This document shows, piece after piece, positions 55,563-64,000 of a DNA stretch of 64,000 nt. The notes beneath the pieces are model-generated. The model was not told the DNA's origin, did not search any database, and was given only the letters and a program-made list of their open reading frames with translations. Numbering within the stretch: the first letter of the stretch is position 1; each line of letters starts with the position of its first letter. The stretch spans positions 496,001-560,000 of the forward strand of contig JAHLKI010000006.1 of NCBI GenBank assembly GCA_025602905.1, written 5' to 3'. The position numbers and the translations under genes were made by a program. The stretch comes from Phlyctochytrium arcticum (Eukaryota; Chytridiomycota; Chytridiomycetes; Chytridiales; Chytridiaceae).

Positions 55563-57233
55563 CTATGGCTTATCCCAGAATGTGACAAGAGGGGAGGGGC
55601 TTTTCCCAGCTCCGTTGGTCTTGAGACAACATCCCCCGTGCGTCCATCCGTTGTCCAATGGTTTGTCTGACGGCTCGTTATAGTTGAACGCTCGACACTG
55701 CGGATGAATTACGCAAAAGGCCCCACAATCTTCAGCGGTCACTACAGTTCCCACAAAACAAGCAATATCGTCCCCGCGGTGATCGGATCGGGCCGTCGCG
55801 GGCCACGTGGCCCAGGATGTGTCTTTGAGCGGAAAGAGAATGATGCGAGGGTCGTTTTCGTCGGTCCGCTGGGTGACTTTGGGAATTTCGCTTTTGAGCG
55901 CGCATTTGGATTGTCTGTCAGATACGGCCACGGCACATCCAGGCGTATCGCGGCAGAGTTGCCAGCAGTCGTTGAGGTTGGTAATATTGCGGGCAGTTAC
56001 ATTGGGAGTGGCAAGGTCGCTACCGATCCAGTCAAAGCCGGGGAGAAGGCCGTACTGTCCTACGCCAGGCGAAGGTGGTGAAAGGAGTCTCGCGCCCGAC
56101 GCTGTCATTCCACTCCCATTATTCTTGTTGTTGAGACCGACTCCAAGCCCAATGGACAAAACAAGAATGACGAGCAGACCGACTCCGATGCCTATAAACA
56201 TCTTTTTTCGTCGCCGCGCCTCCTCGTCCCGAACACCCTCGACCAACTTTCGCTTTTCCGTTTCTCGCGCATGAATCTTGACACCCTCCTCAAAGATGCG
56301 CGAATAACTATCCCGGTTCCGGTCTTCCGCTGCCGATGACCCATACGAACTATCACTCACATTACGGTAATGATGTGCTGTGGTAGCAGGTTGGATAGGT
56401 ACCGGAGTAAAGAATTGTGGGGAGGTGGTGTAGGCGGTCATGTAATCGGGGTTTTGCAGGTAGTAAGATGTCCCCGGGAGGTGAAATGAAGATTGGGAGT
56501 CTTGAGAAGTGGTGTTACTCGTAACAGTTCCGTTACGCGCCAGATCGGTCGAGGACAGGTAGGGCAGCAAGTCAAATGTCCCAAAACCGTTCTTGAGATC
56601 AGCGGGGTAGTAAGGGTGCTGGCTGGTTCCGGATCCGCGTGTTTGATGATGTGTTGCGTTGCGTTGGATGGTAGGAAGAACGCGGAGTGCGACGGGGATA
56701 TTCTCGCTCCGATTTCGTCGATGACCGGGGACTTGGCTGTAGGCCGGGGGAAGAATTTCCATTTCGGGGAGCCGCATTGGAATTGTTTCTTCGTCGTCAT
56801 CTTCTTGAGCGTCAAGGGGGGCCATCTCGACCAGGATGTGGACACCGCTGACTTTTTCGCCTTGTTTCTGGAGGACGACGTCGGGGATATGTGATGATAT
56901 GGATTGAAGTGACCTATACCAGAAAAAGCATCAGCACATGGTATAACAAATGAAATCTCCGCATTGTACTCACTCTGGCAGCGGTGTCGTCTTGAAAGAC
57001 TTGTTTGGATGCTCTTCGGCCTGTTGCAGACGCTCATCCTCCTCATGAATCACTTCATCGAACCGGTATAACTTTAGTTGGCCAGCCAACCATGAATTGG
57101 GGTCGATGCCGAGCCGGGTCGCTACCAGGACGCGCAGACGGGCCAGGTTAATGTCTTCAGAGAGTCGTAGGGTAAACATCTTGTAGGGCTGTCCGGGCCC
57201 TTCGGCGACTACACCATATATGTAGACGTCCAT
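55563..57233 (-). CDS. Crinkler-like ubiquitin fold / single TM / PAN-apple membrane protein
   Basis: Exons 57233-56974 and 56913-55563; the intron joins KTTPLPE to SLQSISSHI, giving about 536 aa. No ATG lies in frame between 57233 and the open frame's upstream end. Residues 1-117 resemble the N-terminal ubiquitin-like domain of Crinkler (CRN) proteins: MDVYIYGVVAEGPGQPYKMF, the LARLRVLVATRLGI helix, QLKLYRFDEVI, and a closing VSGVHILVEMAP like the CRN HVLVxxP. Residues 118-324 are disordered. A transmembrane helix (about 325-347, FIGIGVGLLVILVLSIGLGV) follows an RRRKK stop-transfer. Outside are two Cys-rich units resembling PAN/apple domains: NLNDCWQLCRDTPGCAVAV, and TAEDCGAFCVIHPQCRAFNY. 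Predicted topology is N-in, C-out. The function is unknown; a surface receptor or adhesin with a cytosolic ubiquitin-like head is one reading. Confidence 0.8.
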
Positions 57234-60200
57234 GACTTGGGTTTTGTAAGGGTTCAGTCCGGGCTTTGTGTTTTGGTCGTTAGGAGGCAGAAGGTTGATT
57301 GTCGTTGGGGGTTCCCGAATGCTTGCAGAGGAGAGGTATTGCCCTGACCGTCTCTCAACGTTCACCCTCGCAAACTGATTTTTCGAGCCAGCCGAAATAA
57401 AACAGTGGGAAGAGGCAAAAAGTCCTTTGTCTGTCTCGCTCCCTTTGCCCGTTCCCACTCAAGTACTGTTAGGTCGCTGCTTCGTTCAAAGATATGCCGT
57501 CCAAAATAAGTCCAGTTATCCAAGTTACGTGAAAAGAGTTAAGAAGGAAGAAGGTCCCGATGTCCAAAAACAAGAATAGTTGAACAAAGTTGATGGGTTG
57601 CAACTATACTAATACCAAGTTTCGGAACAGAGTCTTTGCAGGCTAGGTTTTTTTTTGCAGATCGGGTCGCTGCCTTGCCATACTATTTCACCAAAAAGTC
57701 GAAGAGGTCGCAGGAGCAATGCTATGCTGCTGATCCAAAGAAAAAATGTCTGTTGCCACAAATGTAGGCGCTGGAATGATCAAGTTTGGATTTTGACAAA
57801 GTCAACCCCGCCAAAGCTGTGTATCGTAGGTTTGGTGCTTTGTACGATGAGCCCGGTCCACTTGAGAGAAAACCAACTGGTGGGTTGGCTTGATTATGAT
57901 ATAAATTACCCTCCTTTGAGCATTTGCACCGCAACATATGAGGCTCGGGGCATAAAGCGGGTCATGTTTCAAGTTAAAGCCTCAGTTCACTCTCTATACA
58001 CACAAGGCAGTGTTACAATTGGCGACATATATGTTCATGAGGGGCCAAAAGCATGAAACTGTAAAAGCTGAAGCACCTCAAACTCGGGGTTTGACCAAGC
58101 TTATTTCCGTTGTTGAGTGCGTCGCTGGTAAATAATAAGTCCCTCTCACAACGCATGGTAGATTTGAAATTGGGAAATTAGATGAAGAAACGGGCCGCTA
58201 AAATTCACTTTGGCAAGATTCTCATCACACTTCAGAGAGTGAAAGACAAACTTGTGGCACTACTATACCCCAGCCGGTTCCCAAAGTCTTTCTGCACATG
58301 ATGTGTGAGCATAGCAAGGTCAGAATACCGTGCAGTTTCTGCCCGAGGCTCGAACGAGTGTGTAAGGTCAGGATCATACAAGCTCGTCGTTAGAAACTTG
58401 CTGTTCGAAAACGCTCCGAAAACGCGTAGGCTGCTACGCGTAACGCGTCAGTTCTCGAACCCGCGGTTCGCGCGTACGTTTTGAAACTTTCGAGTTTCTG
58501 AGCTTTTAAATTGTTATGATTGTAACGACCGTGAATTGAATGAAGCATTAAATGGCATAGACGATAACATATCAAGCACAGTCTAATCATTGAGTAAGGA
58601 TCTGCGAGATCGAGTGCCGAGTGTCGAAAGAAGAGAACTTTGAATAGAGTTATTCTATACGCTTGAGTTAAAGTAGGAAAGCGCTCTCTCTCTGTTAGCT
58701 TATCCTCTTTATGCTTAATCGGTTGAGCCCCATGGCGGTAGACTGCGGTTCTGCCATCACTCAATTTCGTTGGTCACCATTATATGGTCACAAGAACTAC
58801 CCATCTCCGCAAATTCAGGGTTTTCTTCACTCAAGCCGTTCATGTATTTGGTACATGATCTGGACATGTATCAATGCAACAATCCACGATCCCCATTGTC
58901 CATTCCCGGAAAATGGGCAATCAAGTATAGTTCTTTAGGGAGACAAGCAAGAGATCCCTTGACTTTTGACCAAGCTTTTGCCCGTGCGGACTGGGCAAGG
59001 GTGTCATGACATTTGCTATGCTATTTCGGCATACCGAGAAAAGATTATCGCACTTCCCTGGCGCTTCCATCCCACCAATCATCCCGCATTTCTGCTATTG
59101 TGTTGTCTTGACCCGTGAAGCAGCCTCACGCCGAAATTTGCGTCGTAATATACCTACATTTTGACAGGAACGGCAAACGGATTAGCATGGGTCGCTCTGC
59201 TGCAACCTTATTCAAAACTTTTTTTGCGAGAAAAGAGAGGTAATAGAGTCAACCACCCTCACGGAGGCGATGATTGAACCAATGAATCCGCCCATTCTGT
59301 TGATGGAGATCGCATATACAGTATCAATTGCACCCTGAATCTGAATTGCACCTTCAATCAATGCGAAACCCCTGCGACGCTCTTCGTTAATCAATCAAGT
59401 GCATCCGCTGTCATCGAAAACATGACACGCGATTGGGCAGGGCCAAGGCGCCAGCGATGGAATATCATGCAATATTCTACCCAGTCAAAATGGGTGGGAA
59501 ATAAAGTTTGAAGCCGTCGAACTGATTTCTCATGTCATTTGAATTGAAACCACTGAGATAACGTTGTTGGATCAGGCCATAGAGGGCGGTTGCTAAATCG
59601 GAATCATGGCTGGCCAGGGAAGTCAGAAAGCTACCAGTATGTGACTCCAGCTCGGTGGCTCAACTAAATGGCATAGCCAGAATGTGATATCAATCCATCT
59701 GAATGCGACAATGTGAACATCCTTCCGAATATCTAAAGTAGAAGCGCTCTGGTTTTACTTTTAGGGTCCTTGAGTTTGGTCCAAAGAGTAGAGAATCTGA
59801 ATCCCCACCCAGAATCTCAGCTCGGAATCTGAGAATGTTCTACAGTCACCTGACCAACATTTGTTTGTTTATGTTCATGGGAATCCTCACGCGCCGCAAC
59901 GTCTCCAGCGGCCAGCCAAAAAGCGACGGCGGCGACCCATGCATGAGTTACTTTTACCTTTGTTGTGATAAACCTTCCTGGCAGTCCCATATATTCGAGG
60001 AGCCGTCTGAACCGCCAACAAAACTGGTTGAAATCTGAAATCCTGAGTTGGGGATCATCCGACACTGCCACCTACTGCTTCTGCTGACCCTCCTTCCGCC
60101 ATTTACCCCATTACCTTGTTGTCACGCCCCGTATCAACAGACTTGAACAGTCTTGGCACGTTAATTGTGGACTCTTTACATATGCTGTAGCATTGGATTC

Positions 60201-60250
60201 AAGAACCCCTGAACAAAATCCAAAAATTGTCCATTTACTCAACATTCAAC
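57234..60250. other. Long gene-poor region
   Basis: About 3 kb. The first 225 bp keep an open frame into the PAN-protein gene but without ATG, so they are probably leader. The rest has no recognisable gene. A small palindrome (ACGCGTAG and its complement, 4-bp loop) lies at 58422-58441. The frames at 57655-58056 and 58390-58764 show no domain-like pattern. Confidence 0.5.
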
Positions 60251-61638
60251 ATGTCTTTGGCTTTACCAACCACCACCCAGACCACCACCATGGCACACGA
60301 AGAAGGCCGACTGGGAGCGTCTATTACCTTCTCCGTTCCACAAGTAATTGTGTATCCTCCCCAGGAAGAAGATATGAACGAGCCTTGCATTTCGTTTGCG
60401 CCTAATGAGTGAGTCTTTTTTGTATATGAGTCGACCGATAATTCCTGATCTGACACAGTTGATGTTGCAGTACAGTGCCAGGTTTGCCAAATCCACGAAA
60501 AACAAGATCCCGCTCTGCGCTCAATGCGTTGCTTCAGCTTGTCATGTCATTACCGAATCTGAATGAGGAGCTTCCGCTGGCGGCCAAGTTGCCACATGTT
60601 GCCGATTTTGTGTCTATGGTCCGAAAGATTCAGAGTCACGCGGTCGAGGAAGTCAAGGTCATCTCGGATAGCGTGCTGCAATTGGATTGGTGGTATCAAC
60701 AGGCGGGTCTGAAGGAAAGCGGAGAGTCAGATGACTGGGTAGCAGATGTTGAGCGGGTCGCGGGTATCTTGCTCAACGATGTGTTGGCAAACACGCGTTT
60801 CGGAAAGCGGTTCGAGGTCAAGATGCGAGATGCTCCGATCAAACCACCCAAAGCGCCAATATCAGCAGCAGCAAGCATATTGCCGCGCGCAGCTGTTGCG
60901 GCAGAGACCAACAACGCGCGACTCGATACAAATGACCGTACCGACAGCGGTCTTGGTTTGGCCGATAATGAAGAAGATATTCGCCATCATAGCACTCGCA
61001 TGCTTACGCTTTCTTTGCATGATCACACAACGGAAGAAACCGTTTCATTAGTTTCATTACTAAATCAACGACTTGGCCACGCCGTGGCTACATTCTTCTT
61101 TGGTGGGCAGATGACAAATACCTCCCTTAAGCGCGTCGCGTCCGCGGCCAAATTGCGACAATCACCCATGTCTTCCCCACTAACTACACCTCGTTTTGAC
61201 GACGATGCTGAATCCCACACAAAAACGACGCCTCCAGAACCCAAGCGTCAGATGACCTTTACCCGTCTCCCCCATTTTTTCCTGTTCAGCCTGCATCGAC
61301 CACTGGTCACGACTCCGACATCATCACATCTCTCATCTACCCCATCCCCCACCCACACTTACCATCCCGTACCCACAGAACTCCCCGCCGAAATCGATTT
61401 GGGCTTTTACGTCGATCAGTCATCCCCAACACCACCCGATGCATCGCAACACACATTTTACCGCTTGCATGGTCTTGTCACCCAATCTGACGGCATGTTT
61501 TTGACCTATACACGTTTGCAAGGTGGAAGTACGTGGTTCAAATGCATGGATGAGGTTGTGCAAGACGTAGACCTGGGAACCCGAATTGAGAGTAAAGGAG
61601 TTGTGTTTGCATTGTACCGCATGCAGGAACGATCATAA
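60251..61638 (+). CDS. Catalytically dead ubiquitin-specific protease-like protein
   Basis: Exons 60251-60408 and 60471-61638 (intron GTGAGT...TTGCAG), about 441 aa. The second exon opens TVPGLPNPRKTRSRSALNAL. In active ubiquitin-specific proteases this box reads PGLxNxGNTCYxNSxLQ, so the fold is recognisable but the catalytic Cys is missing (Arg/Thr/Ser around it). Near the C-terminus, YRLHGLVTQSDGMFLTYTR and TWFKCMDEVVQDVD followed by GVVFALYRMQ match the His box and last strands of the USP fold, with the His of GHY replaced. The middle is long and Ser/Thr/Pro-rich. A pseudoenzyme that binds ubiquitin or a partner is the likely role. The upstream exon is Thr/Pro/Glu-rich and short. Confidence 0.75.
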
Positions 61639-62099
61639 TTCTGTCTGTGTCTTCTTTTATTCACATGTAGTTTTTTGTGTAGTGATGGAGTGTGTTTTGT
61701 CAAGTTAGTTTTTAGACATAGACGTGTTGCTTCAGGACTTTTAATTTGGCTTGCATATCTGCCCAAACGCAGCGTTCTTGGCAATGGATGGGGAATGAGT
61801 GACAATTCTCTACATAATCTGAGGAGCAACCCCGCCTGGCAAGTTGCCCATCGTATAGCTCAATATCATTGGGCATTTTATGCAAAAAAATTTCGTGAGG
61901 CAACAGCGTGTGAATTTTATAGTTACTGCGCATTCCAACAATTTTGGGCTGCTCATCTACTAAGAAGGCTGCACACATACAAAATGATTTGATGTCGGTA
62001 AACAAAAAAGGAGTCAAAATACAGCAAGCCACAGTAAGAAACAATATGAGCAATATAGTGAAGAAATCGTCCCCGTCATCTTCAAACCCAGCAACAGTC
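61639..62099. other. Spacer between converging genes
   Basis: About 460 bp between the 3' ends of the USP-like and DJ-1-like genes. No feature is recognised. Confidence 0.5.
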
Positions 62100-63160
62100 T
62101 TAGCATCCTAGCAGAAGCGCCCCAACTGCAATGACGGACGCAAGGATACTCGAGTGGGTCAAAGAAACACCGGCACTTGAACTCGGGGCAGCAGATTTTG
62201 CACCTCCGACTTTCCATACATCCGCAAACTTGTCATTGGATGAATCAGTTGTGGGCGAGTATTCCAGTACATTGGCCATGCGCGTTGCAAGCGGTTCAGA
62301 GTAGACTTTTGAGATAAAGGCGTATGTCATGTCCATTGCTGAATGGTACAAGATGAGACACTGGAGGCAGAAGCGAAGGATAAGAAATGCTTACCGGCAG
62401 TGACTCCCGAACTCGTCCAAGTCTTGCCATCTTCCACCCACCGTGCCCTGGGTACCCACTGAACTTTATCGCTCTGAGATGTGATGAATGCCCAACTGAA
62501 CTTGGTTCCCGTTGCCTTTTTGCCGTCGAGCACGCCTGCTTTGGCCGCGATGGCCGCCCCGGTGCAGACCGTCAAAAAGTATTCGAGTTCAGGTACACGC
62601 GTCTTCAAAAAGTCCAAAAGCTGTGTATTGTTGACTTGGGTCCGCGCGCCCATACCGCCGGGAACAATCAGAATATCAAGTTTTGGAGCATTGGCCAAAG
62701 TGTGGGTGGGAACAACGCTCTCGCCGACCGCATCCAGGGTACTCATTGTCATCCCCGGCATACCGCCTGCACTACCGGCCATGGAATGCGAAGCCGATTT
62801 CGTTGACACGGGGGTCAGATCCGCTCCAGTAGTGATGAGCGATAATGTGACGTTGTGGAAAGTAGAGAGGATGTTGATAAACTCTATCGGGCCAAACACG
62901 TCGAGAGCGGCGAACCCGGGGTAGAGAAGATATCCGATGGTGCGGGGCGGGGCGGGAGGGTAGTTTGTGGGCATGTTCATGCCCCCTCCGCTGGCTGTTG
63001 AGGTTGCGGACGGCATGGGCATGGAAGGCATGGACATGGTGGCAATTGCAGTGGATGTGGATGTGGAAGCTGAACTGGTCCAGGAATTGGTCGATGTACT
63101 TTGCCCGTACGTAGCACCCACTGCCCCCAACATAATAACGAAACCGCTGAAAATCTTCAT
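62100..63160 (-). CDS. Secreted, probably GPI-anchored DJ-1/PfpI family protein
   Basis: Exons 63160-62395 and 62338-62100, about 334 aa. The ATG at 63160 gives a signal peptide (MKIFSGFVIMLGAVGATYGQ). A Ser/Thr-rich and Met-rich linker follows (MSMPSMPMP, GGGMNMP). The DJ-1/PfpI fold then begins, with IGYLLYPGFAALDVFGPIEF (acidic residue of the active site) and LDILIVPGGMG. The nucleophilic Cys lies in FLTVCTGAAIAAKAGVLDG. A second Met-rich stretch (GGMPGMTMSTL) is inserted in the fold. The C-terminus has a Ser-rich segment and a hydrophobic tail (SSILASVIAVGALLLGC) with the look of a GPI signal. Family members are isomerases, chaperones, proteases or glyoxalases, so the reaction cannot be named. 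Cell-surface placement and Met clusters, which can bind copper, are inferred. Confidence 0.85.
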
Positions 63161-63223
63161 GGTGAACCAGTTGATCGTTGTAAGTCGTGCTTCCAAAGAT
63201 GCTTTTTCCAGTCTCTCCTTCCG

Positions 63224-63231
63224 CTTTTATA
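63224..63231 (-). promoter_or_regulatory. TATA-like box of the DJ-1-like gene
   Basis: On the minus strand this reads TATAAAAG, 64-71 bp upstream of the ATG at 63160. Confidence 0.5.
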
Positions 63232-64000
63232 ACCGTCTTTCGCGTAACAAGTGCCTGTATTGGGTCTATTGGCGGAGACTGTCTGGGAGACTGTGGCGAG
63301 ATCAGCCGCGCGGCCTTTTTGCGAGTGGCCCGCAAAAAAGACGCCTCGCTGCGCCTCTGGCTCTGTTCGTACTCCGACGGGAATATGTCCGAACGACGGG
63401 ATTCATAGCAAAGGCCGGCTGGGCAGTGCCCGGCACGAGTATCAAATTAGTTTCACTTGAATGTACTATTGACGAACTTGTTGACAAACTTGGGCGTTTA
63501 TTCGTGCAAGGCACGATATTTGTGGATCAACGTCCAATCAGACTCAATGTCCCCTCCTGCGACGTTTCTGACCAAGCTCAAAATGTCATTTGGCCGCTAT
63601 TCAGTACTGGATGCGCTAGGTACGCCCAAGGTTTTGGTACCAAAGTCATCTAGAAAAGCGGAGGGTATATATATAGGGTCTTGTTGAGTCTCCCGCTGAG
63701 GCATCCAAGGTTTTGTATGCATTTTGTCATCGATATGCTTGTCGGATCCATCCCCAAGCGCACATCGCAAAAAGAAAATATCAGTTTCCAGCCGTCTGAC
63801 GATAGTCTAAGAAAAGCAGCGATTGTTCCTATATACTTTGAAAACCTCGCAAACTCTACGAATTGGAAATTTTACAGTCGATGTTTATTATTGTTGGCAA
63901 ACCTGTAAACGAATGAACTGAATATATGAACATCTGGTCTACAAGTACAATAGCAGTTATGAAATACAAAGATAGTAATGCCGACGGCATAATTAAAGGT
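63232..64000. other. Upstream flank at the window end
   Basis: About 770 bp with no supported gene. The long plus-strand frame ending at 63653 is largely antisense to the DJ-1-like gene and then runs through non-coding DNA. A gene beginning beyond the window edge cannot be excluded. Confidence 0.5.

Noticed and set aside
57234..57458. N-terminal extension of the Crinkler-PAN protein
   Set aside because: The frame is open but contains no ATG before 57233, and the peptide looks like translated leader.
58422..58441. Palindrome as a terminator or replication origin stem-loop
   Set aside because: Arms are only 8 bp with no neighbouring gene or Rep-type nonanucleotide; it could easily arise by chance.
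62967..63653. 228-codon plus-strand open frame
   Set aside because: Its first part is antisense to the DJ-1-like gene and the rest has no motif or splice partner.
1..64000. tRNA and rRNA genes
   Set aside because: Scanning by eye for paired A- and B-box patterns and rRNA-like blocks found nothing convincing. A covariance search would be decisive.

Overview
The window is nuclear DNA of a fungus. The evidence is a class IV-type chitin synthase, a Nox NADPH oxidase, a Hal4/Hal5-type kinase, a BRE4-like transporter, and many 49-76 bp GT-AG introns that restore conserved reading frames. Two genes are uncommon in Dikarya: a SEP+UBX protein of the UBXN11 (socius) type and a tropomodulin-type leucine-rich repeat protein. 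Together with a Crinkler-like domain and a rich set of old mobile elements, they suggest an early-diverging, possibly zoosporic (chytrid-like) fungus. The lineage is an inference.

Layout. 1-9 kb: PFS2 (mRNA 3'-end processing), a Crypton-type tyrosine recombinase gene with clear introns but several disabling lesions, a 34-bp minisatellite, and a Hal4-like kinase. 10-14 kb: a CCCH+CCHC zinc-finger protein, a T-rich spacer and a short-chain dehydrogenase. 15.2-19.7 kb: a graveyard of mobile and viral fragments, mostly readable on the minus strand. It holds an endonuclease (EEP) piece, a Tc5-like HTH joined to a Crypton N-terminus, a Copia reverse transcriptase piece, a Harbinger-like piece, a geminivirus/genomovirus-like Rep reading frame and a Merlin transposase. 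20-26 kb: an S4-pseudouridine synthase-HemK methyltransferase fusion and a six-exon FUSC/BRE4-like membrane protein. 27-33 kb: the UBXN11-like gene, an unassigned basic protein and a secreted 5'-nucleotidase. 35-41 kb: NoxA, a third Crypton fragment and the tropomodulin-like gene. 41-48 kb: a class IV-type chitin synthase and a second processive GT2 enzyme in the same orientation, a likely cell-wall pair. 48-55 kb: mostly non-coding, with a Gypsy gag relic, an F-box-like gene and a repeat-rich locus. 55-63 kb: a membrane protein joining a Crinkler-like ubiquitin fold to two PAN/apple-like domains, a ubiquitin-protease fold without its catalytic Cys and His, and a secreted, probably GPI-anchored DJ-1/PfpI protein with Met-rich stretches.

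The intact genes are ordinary single loci rather than one operon-like system. Cell wall and surface functions recur: chitin synthase, GT2, NoxA, secreted nucleotidase, PAN protein and GPI DJ-1. The points most worth following are the Crinkler-PAN membrane protein, the S4-PUS-HemK fusion, the pseudo-deubiquitinase, the secreted DJ-1 and the endogenous Rep. No rRNA, tRNA or CRISPR array was recognised. All splice sites were read by eye from frame and homology.
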